Part shown: positions 24,050-36,840 of the stretch, in pieces
How positions within the stretch are numbered: position 1 is the first letter of the stretch
Layout of the letters: the number at the start of each line of letters is the position of its first letter
From: Locusta migratoria
Lineage: Eukaryota > Arthropoda > Insecta > Orthoptera > Acrididae
DNA: 64,000 nt
NCBI GenBank assembly: GCA_026315105.1
Contig: CM048750.1
Location: 261,507,151 to 261,571,150, forward strand
Direction: 5' to 3'
The notes under the pieces: model-generated
Told to the model about the DNA's origin: nothing
Databases searched by the model: none
What the model saw: the letters and a program-made list of their open reading frames with translations, nothing else
Made by a program: the position numbers and the translations under genes

Positions 24050-25300
24050 TTAACTAATAATCCTTCAAACTTAATTGAATCATTCATCATCATCTCAGGC
24101 TTTTTCCATCTCATGGGGTAACCATTACTTTGCTGGATCCTTCTCTTCCACAAATGTCTATCCAATGCTTCTTCTCTGAGCCATCCTTTCTCCCATAGGT
24201 TCCCTGCTACCTTGTCTTTCCATCTCACTTTTGGCCTTCCTCTTCTCCTGATCCTTTGGTTTCTAGGTCTTCAACTCTTCTCCCCACATAGTATTCCCCT
24301 CTTCTCTGCATATATACATACAATCTTAGCTTTCTTTCTTTGGACTTCTTTCCTATGGGCCCCACTTTCACCTTTCCTCTGATGTACTCATTCCTTAGTC
24401 TATCCTTGTGTGTCACCCCACTTATCCAAATTAACATTCTCATTTCTGCCACTTCCACCTTCTTCTCTTGGGTTTTTGTAATTGGCCAAGTTTCACACGA
24501 TACAGCATCGCAGGCCTCACCTCAGACCCTACAGTCCTCCATGACTTCGCATATTAAAGCCAAAGTATTTAAATTCCTTGACCAGCATCAGTTGTTCTTC
24601 TTGCAGGTTAATATACGAATCTACGGCATCCTTTATACACATATAGTCTGTTTTCACCCTGCTAATTCTCGTTCCCCTTCCTCCACTGTTTGAGCTTGTC
24701 TTGAAGTGCCTCCTGGGTGGGTTCACAGATTACATCATAATCTGCAAACATCAAGCTCCAAGGTGTTTTTTTTTCACACCTTTGACTAGTACATCCATGA
24801 CAAGGTCAAACAGATGTAGGCTGACAGCAGATCCCTGATGTAGTCCTACTCTCACTGGAAATGCCTTTGATGCACCTGCATTGCTTCTGATTTGTGTCGT
24901 TGCACTTTCATATACATCTTCTACAACACGGATATATTTTTCTGGGAGGCATTTACTTTTCCATATCTCTTGCCTCGGCACTCTATCATATGCATTCACA
25001 ATATCGATAAAGGCCATATGCAGTTGCTTTAGTGCAGTTGCAATTACTGTGTCAGTTGTTCCTCTTCTTGGCACAAATCCAAACTGTTCTTCACATACTT
25101 CAGTTTCTAGATGCAACCTCTTCTCAGTTATCCTTTCCCAGATGTTCATTGTGTGGGACATCAGTTTTATCCCTCTATTAGTGCCACAGTTTTGGATATC
25201 CCCTTTCCTCTTACATATGGGAACCAATATACTGCTTCGGCACATATTCGGGATTCTTTCTCCATTCCAGATCATCTTGGGTCATTAACACTAGTAAATT
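24050..25300 (-). mobile_element. RTE-type LINE, 5'-truncated, minus strand
   Basis: Reading from 25300 downward: RT region (25275-24751), a further broken RT tail (24726-24529, including FKYFGFNMRS), and the C-terminal tail (24458-24046) with MRMLIWISGVTHKDRLRNEY and a basic, Glu-rich end. The tail pattern (MRML, G-T-x-D-R-x-R-N-E, RRGRP-like) is typical of RTE-like LINEs. A second relic of the same family is at 41150-41870. Confidence 0.75.
24751..25275 (-). pseudogene. RTE-type LINE reverse transcriptase core (partial)
   Basis: A 174-codon open frame with ILVPICKRKGDIQNCGTNRG (RT entry region), HTMNIWERI, EEQFGFVPRRGTTD, FIDIVNAYDRVPRQ (motif A; the usual DLEKAYDRV is altered), and VGLHQGSAVSLHLFDLVMDV (motif B). 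The YADD-containing motif C lies beyond the frame end and is disrupted (LMFADYD near 24740). No active enzyme is expected. Confidence 0.75.
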
Positions 25301-25348
25301 AATTTTCCCAGGTTCACAGATTCGACCAACTTATTGCCTACATAGAGG

Positions 25349-25638
25349 CAGGGGCAGATCCAGGACGGCCTGCTGGAAGGGGGTGGAGAAAGAATTCTCA
25401 TCATCAGCTAAACTCTGGCTCAGTAGAAAGACTCTGTTAATGGCCAACCTTTTTACCCCACACCCAATCAAACAAAAGTTTCACAGTTTTGAAGACTCAG
25501 CACAGTGTTAGTACACTAGCTAAGCATTCTAAATAAATAAATAAAATTTTTTTAAAACATGCCGAAGAGAACTGCTGGCAGGGGTGGAGCACGAATGAAC
25601 CTTCACCCCCCCCCCCCCCCATCTTGTATCCGCTTATG
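25349..25638. mobile_element. hAT-like MITE with 8-bp TSD
   Basis: A 290-bp non-coding unit. Flanks are CATAGAGG (25341-25348) and CGTAGAGG (25639-25646), an 8-bp duplication with one mismatch. Ends read inward as CAGGGGCAGATCC and CATAAGCGGATAC, imperfect inverted repeats. An internal C run lies at about 25605-25620. An 8-bp TSD with CAGGGGCGGATCC-like ends fits hAT. Confidence 0.6.
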
Positions 25639-25646
25639 CGTAGAGG

Positions 25647-26014
25647 AGCATCAGTTGGAGGAACAAGATAATTTTTAGGTTCCCCAGTAAATAGATATAG
25701 CAAACGCCCAACATGGTGGAATCTAGTTCAGTTTCGTGGCCGTTATTTCATACTGACGTTGCAACCATGTGGTGGCATAGCAAAGCGATACAAGTTGCCC
25801 ACAGTTTGAGAATTCGCTCCAGTTCAGGATGGCCAGCCTGAAGGCAAGAAGTTAGCCGCTGCCGGCAGACAGGAACAGCAATACCACCTACCCCTTCCTC
25901 CCTCTGTTAGGTTGGCTACAAGGACTCCACATAGTCTAGAGTGCACAGGAATCCATTGGCCGTGTCTATAAATAACCTGGATAGCAGCTCTCCAGCACCA
26001 TTCTGTGCAGTTTC
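25647..26014. other. Unassigned stretch beside a gypsy fragment
   Basis: No gene seen. It abuts the gypsy fragment and might include remains of its LTR, but it does not match the LTR of gypsy-1 at 52307-52663. Confidence 0.3.
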
Positions 26015-28004
26015 TAGTGGTATCAACATCTTGGTATCTTGTCATAAGTCCTCTGTATGGCAGTTCTGGAGATTCCTTTCACTCTGTCTGCATGCCTTCC
26101 TTGTAGTGACAATGACCGGTGACATACCCTCCTATCATGGTTTCATCATGATCATAATGGTCTTTAGAGTTCTTGAACAAATAACCATTTCTATCTGCTC
26201 TTTGTAATTGAGGTAAGGCTTCATATGGAGGATGTGAACAATGTCTCTCTGTTTTTGTCACTTTGAGGACAGCTCATAATTCTCAATTTCATATGTGATG
26301 CCTGATAGGCGGCCTATGACACGATATAGACCAAAGTATCACTTCAGTAAATTTCTTGATAGCCCAACTTTCCGTACAGGAGTAAAATCCATAACAGATC
26401 TCCTGGGCTGTACACAACAGGTTGGTGCTTCTCCTGGACATTCATTGTCTGTATGTGAGGCAGCTGTCTTGCTTCTTTGACCCTGGTGATGAGTTTTTTC
26501 ACATAGTCATCCGGTTGGAATGAAAACAGGATATCCATTGGCTTCTCAGCTTCACAACCATGAAGCAGGAAAAATGGCGTGAAGCCTGTGGTGTATTGTC
26601 TTGCTGTATTATAAGCAAATATCACAACTAGCAGTATTGTATCCCAATTCTTATGCTCACTTAAATCAACAGCAAATCTGCCAACATCTTGTTAAAACAG
26701 TCTATAAGACCATTGTCTGAAAACACTAAGCAGTTGTTCTGTGGACAATATCATGTGACATAACCTCTGATAGTAGTTTTGACTGGAATTCTTTTCCACA
26801 ATCAGATATCACATGGTGCACCATGCTTCACAATAATGTCTTCTGCAAGGAATTTTGCGATCTCTGGAGCATCTGTAGTCAGCAACAGGTTTGGTGACAG
26901 CATAGCGGTTGAGGTAGTCAGTACAGTTGTCAACTTCAGGAACCTCCATAAAAGGTTGATTCCAATCCTGTGGAATGGCACAGCTGCAAGTGGAATTGGT
27001 AGCAGATGTCATGGAGGTAGCTGTCACTCCTTACAGTGATTCACATAGTGCTTGACAGATCAGTAGAGATCTTGCCAGTAATGCCTGCATCTGATTCTGC
27101 CTACGGTCTTCATGAATCCCAGAAAACCAGATATTGGAGAATCATGAAAATAGCTGGCTAGTGATGAGCTGGAACGACCAGTAGCCATTTGGGCCCAGTG
27201 GATCATAGTTTCTCTTATAAAATGTTCTGTTTATAAGTTAAAATTCTCCTTTGGTCAGTTCTTTCTCCAAGGTCCCTATGGTTTGTTCAGCTGATTTCTC
27301 GAAAGGCAGTCGGCATTCTTTTGTTTACACCCGTTTTTTAATACCACTGTGACATTGTACTCTTGGAGACTTGGTGCCCATCTTGCCAGTCAACCTGATG
27401 GAAATTTCAAGCTAGTCAGCCAACATAAAGAATGGTAGTCTGTCACGATGATGAATGGTTTGCTGAATAAATACAGCCGAAACTTGATGGTAGCCACAAT
27501 AACGCGAAACATTCTTTCTCAGTTGTAGAGCAGTTTATTTTGGACTTTGAGTACTTTTGTTGCATAGGCTATCACCTTTTCAGCACCTTCTTGAACTTGT
27601 AGAAGCACTGTATAAGTCACATAACTGCTAGTGTCGGTGTGAAGTTTGGTTTCCGCATTCTCATTGTATAAGGTTAGAACTGGTGCAGAAGTTAGAGTCT
27701 CTGTAAGTACCCGGATAGCTCTTTCTTCCATCTCATCCAAGTAAAATTTGGTGTCTCCCTGCAGAAGTTCTTGCAATGGATGTGCTTGGTTAGAAAAATC
27801 TTTAATGAAATGCCAGTAGTATGAGCACAGCCCGAGAAAACTTCCCACATCACGAATGTGCTGAGGAGTTGGAAATTCTGTGACTGCCCTTACTTTATCT
27901 GGATCAGGACAGACACCATCTGCGTTAACTAGGTGCCTCAAGATTTTTCTCTCTTTGGGTTGAGGTGGAGTCCTGCAGTCTGAACACACTTTAAAAATTG
28001 ACTT
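26015..28004 (-). mobile_element. Ty3/gypsy internal fragment (gypsy-1 family), minus strand
   Basis: Collinear with about 52740-54865 of gypsy-1 but eroded. Translation shows the integrase C-terminal part (26625-26344: FAYNTARQYTTGFTPFFLLHG), an intermediate integrase zone (27027-26809), and the RT connection/RNase H region (27989-27519: FPTPQHIRDVGSFLGLCSYY, PVLTLYNENAETKLHTDTSS). The RNase H first Asp (LHTDTS) is kept here, although it is lost in gypsy-1. It stops abruptly at the 3' end of the LINE at 28007. Confidence 0.8.
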
Positions 28005-28006
28005 CT

Positions 28007-29228
28007 ACACCTACATCTACATATATACACCGCAATCCACCGTAAAGTATGTGGCAGAGGGTACACTGTACCACTATTAGGCATTTCCTTTCCTATTCCA
28101 CTCCCAAATAAAATGAGGAAGGAAAAAAAATAAATAAATAAAGGAATGCCTATATGCCTCCGTGCAAGCTCCAATTTCTCTTATCTCGTCTTTGTGATCA
28201 CTACACAAAATGTAAGTAGGTGGCAGCAAGATCGTACTACACTCAGCTTCAAATTCCGACCCTCTAAATTTCCTCAACAAAAATTCACAAAAAGAACATC
28301 GTATTTCCTCCAGCGATCCCCAATTGAGTTGCCAGAGCATTTCTGTGACACTCATGCATTGGTCAAACCTACCAGTAACAAACCTAGCTGCTCACCTCTG
28401 AACTGCTTCTATGTCTTCCTTTAAGCTGATCTGCTGCGGGGCCCAAATACTTGAGCAATACTCAAGACATGGTCGTAAAAGTCTTTTATACAGGGTCTCC
28501 TTTACAGATGAAGTAAATCTTCCCAAAATTCTCCCAATAAACCGAAGTCGGCTGTCCGTCTTACTCACAACTGTCCTTACATGTTCGTTCCATTTCATAT
28601 CGCTCTGCAATGTTAAGCCTAGATAATTGAATGACGTGACTGCATCAAGAAGCTCACTACTAATGCTGTATTCGAACATTATGGGATTGTTTATCCTACT
28701 CATGCACATCACCTTACATTTTTCTACATTGAGAGCTAGCTGCCATTCTTCGAACCAACTAGAAATTTTGTATAAGTCATCCTGTGTGCTATTACAGTCA
28801 GTTAAAGATGACACCCTCACATACACCACAGCATCATCAGCAAACTGCCGCAAATTACAAGTTACTCTGTCCATCAAATCATTTATATAGATAGAAAATA
28901 ATAGGGGTCCTATCACGCTCCCCTGGGGCAAGCCTGATGATGCACTCGTCTCTGATGAACACATGACATCGAGAACAATGTACTGCGTTCTATTACTTAG
29001 AATTCACAAATCTGTGAACCTATTCCATAAGCTCGTATCTTCATTAGCAGTCTGCATTGTGCCAGCGCGTCAAACGCCTTTTTGAAGTTGAGAAAAACAC
29101 AGTCCGCCTGTTGCTCTTCATCCATGGCTCGCAAGATGTCATGTGACAAAAGGGCAAGCTGAATTTCACATTAACCATGTTTCCTAAACCTGTGCTGATT
29201 CATAGAAAGAAGCTTTTCCTTCTCAAGG
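28007..29228 (-). mobile_element. CR1-like LINE, 5'-truncated, minus strand
   Basis: Its 3' end ('cctacatctacat') abuts the gypsy fragment. The RT region runs upward: 28964-28392 is an open frame, and 28965-29228 continues upstream with a broken DCVFLNFKKAFD (motif A with a changed Asp) and NQHRFRK. Different subfamily from the 18.1-21.8 kb LINE. Confidence 0.75.
28392..28964 (-). pseudogene. LINE reverse transcriptase C-terminal half
   Basis: A 190-codon open frame: SGLPQGSVIGPLLFSIYIND (motif B), LRQFADDAVVYV (motif C with intact Asp-Asp), WFEEWQLALNVEKCKVM, FNYLGLTLQSDMKWNEHV, and KETLYKRLLRPCLEYCSSIW. It is a truncated copy lacking endonuclease and the start of RT, so it is not functional. 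Confidence 0.8.
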
Positions 29229-29427
29229 AAATTTAGTTGCTGAAGGAGTGCTGTGAGGGCAGTAGACAAAGGTGGCCTGTCAGGAAGGAGATACAGATTA
29301 CAAACTGTTAATGGAGTGTGTAAGTGGACCCTAACAGGAAACACTTCCAGTGTGGTATGGAGAGGGATCCATTGATCCATGAACTAACAATGTTTGTACG
29401 AACTATGGTGCAGACTCCACCAGAAGC

Positions 29428-29495
29428 TTCAAATGTTTGTATTTGTATAGCTTATGGGACTTAACTACGGGGTCATCAGACCCAGATGCTTGTAG
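29428..29495 (+). mobile_element. SINE fragment inserted in the I-clade LINE
   Basis: Same 'ttatgggacttaact ... ggggtcatcag' block as 23393-23450, interrupting the endonuclease coding region. Confidence 0.55.
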
Positions 29496-29707
29496 GGGGT
29501 GAACATGGTTCTGACAGAAAGCACGGAACCCACAGTGTGTTGGTGAATGGCCATCAGTGAAATGCGATTCCTGCAAAACAACACAAGCTGCTGAGTAAGG
29601 AGCAATAAGATGTTTCAACTGCAGGAGGCGATGGTAGTAGCCATTGCAGTTCCATTGGATGAGACCAGATCAACGATCCACATGAAAGGCAAATGGACTG
29701 ATGCATT

Positions 29708-31087
29708 TTACAAAACTGGGTCAACGTCCATCACCGACAAGCCATGAACGACATCCATGAACAGCAGATCAGACACAAGTTCAGTAGGGTTATTAGGCTG
29801 TGAGAACAAAGGTGGTGCCTTCAGGACTTTCAGAGAGGCCTTGTCCTGTGACTTTTGCTTCTTTTTCCTCTTCTTTTTCTCTTTCTCTCTTGCAGGACAA
29901 GAAGGACAGGGCCCAGAGAGAGAACTGATGTCAGTAAGGTCTGGCACCGATGAGGAGCGGGCGATCTTGGTATTATCAGACTGGATTTCTGGTTGCCGGC
30001 TTGTGGCAGAAGACCTCCTGTCTGGTGGACGCCGAGAAGAGGAACCCTGGGAGGGGTCACCTTCACTGGCAAGTGCCAGAGAAGAGGAGCACTTCTCCGA
30101 CTGGGAGGGAGAAGGGGGATGCTGAGAGGGGGGCAAGGGAAGTGCAGGAGGGGAGTGGGAAGAATAGGGTGAGAATGGGATGATGAAGGGGGACGGGTAG
30201 AGGATGTAACCGAGGCATAACTAGTAGACAGTTGCACAGGTTGCAGACGCTCAAAATTTTCGGCAGGTATCCTGGTATGTAAGGCGGTCAAGGGACTTGT
30301 ACTCTTGAAACTACTTCTCCTTTTCATTAACAGGGCACTCTGGAGGGGGAGAAGAGTGCTGCTTGTGACAGTTAACGCATACAGGAGATGGAACATAGGG
30401 TTCCCCTCATGAAGTGGACGTCCACATTCACTGCACACAGGAACCGCTGTGCAAAGAGAAGACATATACCCGAACTGCATACATCAGAAACATCGCGTGG
30501 GAAGTGGAACATACAGCTTCACATCCCAATGATAGATCATTACCTTGTCCTTCTCTGGGAGAGTATCCCCCTCGAAGGCCAAGATAAACGCGCCAGTATC
30601 CACGTGATTATCCTTAGGGTGTCGCTGCACATGGTGACAAAATGAACATTTCGCCGTTTGAGGTTGGCCTGGAGTTCCTCATCAGTTGGGAGGAGAAGGT
30701 CGCAATGGTAGATAACTGCCTGCACCTTGTTCAACACTGACGGGGGGTTATCAACACAGGAACCTCGCCAAGATGATCGCAGGCACACAGAGCAGCAGAT
30801 ACCGTTTTAATGAGCAGTGACCCAGAATGCATCTTGCTCATTGTTTCAACTTCCTGAAACTTATCTTCTATATGTTCAACAAAGAACAATGGTTTGAAGG
30901 AACTGAAAGTGCTTCCATCCGCCCTGGTGCAGCCCAGGTAGCGTGGAAAGCCGACGTGCCTGCCCCTCCTCCCAGGCTGTAGACAGATAGGGGAAGGTCC
31001 CTTATTGTAGCTAGTAGCATTATACCTATTCTTCCTGCCTTCTGAGATGGCCATATCCCGACCATGATCTAATTTGACAGATTTCAT
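29708..31087 (-). pseudogene. I-clade LINE ORF1 (gag-like, broken)
   Basis: The N-terminal part (31087-30731) contains GFPRYLGCTRADGSTFSSFK and MSKMHSGSLLIKTVSAALCA, the conserved gag-like core of I/Jockey LINE ORF1 proteins, followed by LGEVPVLITPRQ. A Cys/His knuckle remnant CSECGRPLHEGNP lies at about 30433-30395. The C-terminal part (30136-29708) is Ser/Pro-rich with a basic KKRKKKQKS stretch. At least two frame changes separate the blocks. Confidence 0.65.
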
Positions 31088-31790
31088 CGTGCAAAATGTT
31101 CACCCTGGTACCACCAACTGCGATCTGGGGCTCTCCCCATGGGTGCCACCAAACCACAGCAAAGGCCATCTGGTAAGATGACCATTGCTGGGAGCCCTGA
31201 TACCCGACGAGCATGGGTATCAACTCCTTGGCCTGCACGGGTAGGTTGCAGCTCTGGTACCAGCAGTATGATCCCTGCATTGTCTCAGGGGGCTCAGCCA
31301 TAAGGGTACATAACAACCCCCCCCCCCCCACGGACTGGCTACATGTGCTGGGGTTATAGCGGGGGAGGGGGCTATGACTAGGAAGGAAATGGGAAAGGAA
31401 AGGACTGGGATCCATGCCATAGGGGCTAGGTTGGGAGTTCTTTTCCGAATGGCTCACAATGGTAACTGTGAATTTTTGTGGAGGTCAAACCCCAAGGGGG
31501 ACCAAACTGTGTCAAAGACAGAGGAAAACGACGAAGATCAAAATTGCTACAACCATCATCGGAACCATTGGAATAGCCATGCCGTTTTGAAGGAAACCAT
31601 TTAGATAGGGGGAGTTGAGAGGGAAGGGGAGGAGTTAGGATGGGGAGGAGGAGAGGAACTGGGGGAGGTACTGCAGCCCAGGAAAGTAAGAAGAAAGGCT
31701 GCAATGGCTCGGGGACCCTTTGTAAACCACACACATACCCACAGAAGAGCTGTGGGGCCCCATGAGGGGATGATTAAAATTATTTTGCTC

Positions 31791-32569
31791 ATACGGTATT
31801 TGGTAGATTGCTAAGGCAATGTGATGGTGGCATAGTGAAGAGCACATCTACCTACTGACTGAGAAGACCACACATTGATTTTTCTCATATTATTTCACTC
31901 TACAGGTCTCCAACATTGATGCTTATGACTTGCAGAAATCTATGAATCATTTTGTTTAATGCCTGGGTTTCAGACAGGCATTAAACAAAATGATTCAGAC
32001 AGGGTACCTTCTGTCATTATGTGTTGAATTGATCTGGAGAGCCTCCTCAATGATGTTCAACTGCAAAGGGAACATTGTAGACTGAAGAGGTGAAAATTTG
32101 AACTGAGGAGGGGGGTGTGCCTGTGTAAATCCATAAGGTTGTGCAAAGGCACCTTACTGGTGAGTGCAATACCCGGGAGAGCACGAGAATCTCTGCCTTT
32201 GTACAAATTCTTAGACAAAGCTTCAGTCTGTATAATGCAGAACCAATTTGCGCTGGTAAAAAACTGGTTTCAATTTTGGCACCCACTGCAAATCTGGCAC
32301 TGTGAATGCAAGAAAGACCCGTAAAAATGTTCTCATATATAATAAATTAGAAATAGGCAGAAAGAATCAATCAGGCAAGGAAGGCATAATTTTGGTTTTA
32401 TTATTAACCACAACTTACACATTTTGCTCAATATGAATGCCATAGATATCAACAAAAACAATGTATAATGCTAGATTATTGTTAGGAATCTGGACTGCCA
32501 TTTTATCCAGTACATTTCATCAAAAATCGCTACTCCTCCTATGGACAATGTTGTGCAAGTTCATGACTT
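31791..32569. other. Unassigned stretch with a perfect 22-bp hairpin
   Basis: No gene recognised. The only distinct feature is the inverted repeat 31944-31965 / 31975-31996. The downstream part may include early, unrecognisable PLE-3 sequence. Confidence 0.4.
31944..31996. repeat. Perfect 22-bp inverted repeat, 9-nt loop
   Basis: Arms 31944-31965 and 31975-31996 are exact reverse complements (arm starts GAATCATTTTG), loop 'ggtttcaga'. It could be a recombination or replication product, a small foldback, or a hairpin RNA; nothing nearby decides. Confidence 0.8.
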
Positions 32570-32823
32570 CTCAAAGGATGCTTGGAGGAGGGATTTAATG
32601 GGATCCATAAGGCTTGCCTTCAGTCCCAGATTTCGATTAGATACATTGATATCATTGTCATATGACATTTTACAACAATATTTTCCATTTAAATTTCACA
32701 TGGTCCTATTCTGAATTTTCAGCCATTTCACTTGATGTTCACCTCACTCTCACCAAATGTCAGCTACAAACTTATGTTCATGTTAAAAGTACAAACAAAC
32801 AGTGCTTGTATTTTGACAGTTGC

Positions 32824-33070
32824 TGTTATATTCATTGACATACACAACATATACATCAATTATGACGAAGCACAGGGCTGTGCGAACACCTGAGAGGTAA
32901 GCTCGTACCTGGTAAACAACACACTGAACACAAGAGCACAACTCGGCACTGTTTATGTCAATCGCTTGTGCGTGGTGAGTGCTGGCATTTGCTACAGTTT
33001 CCCACAGCAGACTCTCGTGCCAGCACCCAATGTAAATGCTCGGCTTCACCTGCATCTGTGCCTTACAGCA
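32824..33070 (-). repeat. gypsy-2 3' LTR
   Basis: 247 bp, TG...CA, similar to 37053-37281 with small indels and scattered mismatches. Confidence 0.88.
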
Positions 33071-33649
33071 TTCCTTCCCCCTTGGGGAGGATTGGTTGTG
33101 AGATACGTCCATGTCATCGTCATCTGCTGGGCTCTGATATACTTGGGGCGCGGGCAGCGTCAGCGTCCTCCTCCACCTCACAACTCATATGGCAGGACTG
33201 GTAATTGTCACCCGGGCTCCATCTCCACCTCGGGCCCAGGACCTGGTGACGGTGGCCCAGAGGGTAGCGGTGTAGCAGGAGGAGATCCAGTGTGGGTGGT
33301 GACTGTACCTGTGATGGTATAGGTCCCCAACTGGAGGAACCTGATTCAGCCCCCGGCTGAGGCGGACAGCTTGCAGGTAGCAGCAAGAACCCCTCTTAAA
33401 CTTGTGGAGCAGACTGGTGCGGGAGCGTCTGCTGAGTGATGGAGGTCTACCGATATTCCACACACAGGTGCAGCTGGTCTTGGTGACAGGCATAGATGCC
33501 ATCTTCTGTGCGTGTGTTTCAGAGACGGTGGCTGCGGCATCTGGTGTCGATGGCAGGGATCCATTTCTGCCGACGCCTGAACCCTCGCAACCAGCCAACC
33601 ATTCCTGGTCTGAAGCGAGGGGATGGAGGCATGGGCAAATGTCCCTGGC

Positions 33650-36600
33650 TCAGATGCAGGAGATGGAGCAGAGTCCAGGGACGCTGGCCATGGAGGAGAC
33701 TGCGGGACTCTTGTCGCCGAATGGCGTGAACCGATACGACGAGAGAAACTGATCAAGAGCAAGGTCCAAAGGGTACTGAGTCACATACTTCTTCAACTGC
33801 ATCTTGAAGGTGCGAACAAATCTTTCAGTCTTCCCATTCAACTGTGGATGGAAAGAGGGGGGAGGGGGGGGGGGGGGCAAGGGCATGGCAGATACCTTGG
33901 CATTGCAGGAGGAGGAAAACTCGCATGACCCAAACTAAGGACCATTGTCTGATGTCACTGTGGTGGGGAGGCCTTCGATCGAGAAAATGTTTGACAGGAC
34001 TTCAACAGTGGCCGTGAAAGAGGTTGAAAAGCAATGGAAAATGTACAGGAACCTAGAGAAAGCATCAATAACCAGTAACCAATAGGCATTACGCAAGGGG
34101 TCAGCAAAATCAATGTGCAGGCGAACCTAGGCCTGTGACGGTTGAGACCACAAGGCAAATGTCGTTAAAGGGGGGGGGGGGGGGAGGCGGCTAGATGCTG
34201 TGCACAGAGTGAGCAATAAGTAACCATATGCGACACGTTACCAGTAAGACCCAGCCAAAACACATAACGGCAGGACAAAGCCTCAGTATGAGATATCTCC
34301 CCAATGATCAGAGTGGAGCAGCTTGAGGACCTCCGTGCAGAGGGCCAATGGAACGATGACCCGATGAGAGGCCTCCTCAGTATTGAGGAGAAGCACGCTA
34401 TCCACAACAGAAAACTGGTGTCAAAATGTGTAGCAGTTCCTGAGGGGGTCAGATACCCACATCGGTAGTGCATTGTACAAAACAGATCACCTTACGAAGG
34501 ACCGGTCTGCGGCACTAGCCTTAGACACTTTGGCACCCATGGTAGGAAAACCATCCACTGTTTGTTAAGCGGTGATGTGAACATGGAAACACAGCAACTT
34601 CTTCTGATCAAAGTCTGGGACTGGACCAGCCGGAAGAAGTGAATCGCATTGTTATAGCGAAATAAGAATTGCGCCCAATGCTGAAGACAGTGAGCGGCTT
34701 TGTCGGGTAGTGATGCCACAGGATGAAATAGGGATACAGTGGTTTGATATCAGTTATGAGATAAAATTTTATGCCATACAGAAATACATGAAACTTTTTC
34801 ACAGTGTAGACAATAGCAGGAGCCTCCTTCTCAATTTGCAAATATCTGGTTTGGGCCGGAGTGAGTGTCTGAGGCGAAAGTGATACGGCACTCAGATCCG
34901 TCTGGATAATTATGAGCGAGCACTGCCCCGACCCCATGTTGGGAGGTGTTTGTTGTTAAAACGAGAAGGCGGCCAGGTTGGTAGGTTATGAGGCAGGGCA
35001 CCAGTTGTAACAACTCCTTTAAATGTAAAATACTTTTTCATAAGCCAGTGACCAATGGGAAGGAGTCCCTTTGCACAGCTGGTCATGCAGGGGTTATGCA
35101 ATAGATGAATCCCCTGGCAAGAATTTATGATAATAAGTGACCATTTCTAAAAACACTTGAAGGTCCTTGACTGACTTCGGATGAGGGAGGGACACCACGG
35201 GGGACACATTCTGACAGAGGATCTTACTGCCCTCACCAGAAACACAAGAAAAGTGATAGAATGCTGAAAAAATGGCATTTCTCCAGACTGCACAACCCCA
35301 CTGCCTGCAGTACTGTGAAAAGTTCACGTACGTTGCATAAATTTTTGTCAGCTGAGGGGTCAGACAACTATATAATCAAAATAGTTGACACTCCTGGGCA
35401 CTGACAATGTGTTATTCAAGGAAGTGCTGAAAAATCGCTGGAGTGCTAGCCACTCCGAACAGCAACTTTAAATATTGATACAATCCAAAGGGCGTGATAA
35501 GGACAGAGAGACGTTGATGGTCAGCATTTAGAGGGACTTGAAAATATGCATTGGAGAGGTCTAACTTGGTGAAGTACACCACCCGCTAATTTTGCAAGAA
35601 GCTCATCGGGGCGCGGTAATGGATAAATATCGATGATAGATTGAGTATTCACAGAATGTTCGAAGTTGCCACAAAGGCGTAACCACCCTGACAGCTTTTT
35701 CACAATGATCATGGGAGTTGCCCATTCACTTGACGGAATTCGTTTTATCACCCCGGCTTCCTCCAGGTGGTCCAACTCTGCTTGGTCACAGAGTGTGATC
35801 AGAACCGAATGAGGCCGGAAAAAATGAGGCCTGGTGAAGGGCTTCTTGGTGATATGGGCTAGGAAATTATTAGCACAGCCCAACCCCACCGAAAACAATA
35901 CAGAAAATTCATTGCATAAAGAGTCTAACTGCGGAAAAGGCACTTGGTCAGATATAATGTTGACTTCATCAGAAACATTGAAACCAAAAACCTGAAAAGT
36001 GTGAAACAAACAAACTGTCCTTGTGGGCATTGTTTACTACAAGAAAAATGAGTGTACGAGTGACAAATTTGTATGTAACAGGGGCTGAGAACTGTCCCAG
36101 CCACCACTTGGGGCAATCAGGTCTGTCGTGATCAACAAAACAAGAGTGACAAGAAGGAAGCATTGACCAGTTGCGTGACTGCACGCAGCCTTGTACAAGT
36201 TTCCACCGTTGTGGAATACCCAATCACTCTGGCACTGTGACTGCATGGGGACTACCGCGACCACGTCATCCCTTTGTGACCCAGTTTGTAACAGGGAAGA
36301 AAAAGGGGGATGAATTTCCACCACCTTCCACCAAGCCTCAATTTGGTTGCCCACCACCCATGAGACCTCGAAAGACTGCGTGGTGTTAAGGACCTGGGAA
36401 AGAGAAAGATTTTAGCACAGGAGAGCTTGCTTATGAACCTCGTGATCAGAGGTGAGACGAATAATAGCATCGTGGACCATTTGATCGGCATACGATTCTT
36501 TATGCACATCAGTAACAAAATGTCAGTGGTGGTTTAAACCATGGAGTTCTGTGGTCCATGCCATATAGGACTGCTGCGGCTGCTTTCCGCAGCAATAAAA

Positions 36601-36840
36601 CTCAACGTAGGCAGCTAACACGAGATCGTTTGCAATAATATTGTGCAAATAGGTTGCACATTTGATCAAAAGACAGCGGCAAAGGATCCTGCAAAAGCAC
36701 GAGTTGGCAAAGGATTTGATATATGGTGTGAAAATGTTGTCTTAACCATTTCTCGAAGGCATCCCACTCTTCTACAGACTTATCACAAGCCAGAAAAGGT
36801 GGTGGATTAGTCAAGAGGGGGCACAGGTGGTGATGCAACT
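33650..36840 (-). pseudogene. gypsy-2 gag-pol (degenerate)
   Basis: Order on the minus strand: capsid-like gag (36838-36602: EEWDAFEKWLRQHF), a nucleocapsid knuckle remnant CHSCFVDHDRPDCP (about 36150), RT start (36030-35521: LEEAGVIKRIPSSEWATPMI, with RLCGNFEHSVN and DIYPLPRPDELLAKLAGG), a KDLQVFLEMVTYYHKFLP connection (about 35180), RNase H (35013-34608: TNTSQHGVGAVLAH), integrase zinc and core remnants (34473-33955), and an integrase C-terminal part (33886-33650: HPQLNGKTERFVRTFK). Frameshifts and stops separate nearly every block. Lineage: Ty3/gypsy, a different family from gypsy-1. Confidence 0.8.

Larger units (their letters stand above)
29229..31790 (-). mobile_element. I-clade-like LINE (5' UTR, ORF1, endonuclease start), minus strand
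   Basis: From 31790 downward: a 5' region with G/C-rich runs, ORF1 pieces (31087-29708), then the start of the endonuclease (about 29640-29229: LKHLIAPYSAACVVLQESHF, and PLHTTLEVFPVRVHLHTPLT with VCNLYLLP). It is cut off at 29228 by the CR1-like LINE. A SINE fragment interrupts the endonuclease at 29428-29495. A second relic of this family is at 47825-49140. Confidence 0.7.

Noticed and set aside
29757..30183. Plus-strand Glu/Arg-rich open frames.
   Set aside because: Antisense of the Ser/Pro-rich I-clade LINE ORF1 tail; no independent support.
33346..33762. 138- and 137-codon minus frames (Ser/Pro-rich).
   Set aside because: They lie between the gypsy-2 integrase end and the LTR, overlap each other in different frames and match no domain; probably non-coding remnant.
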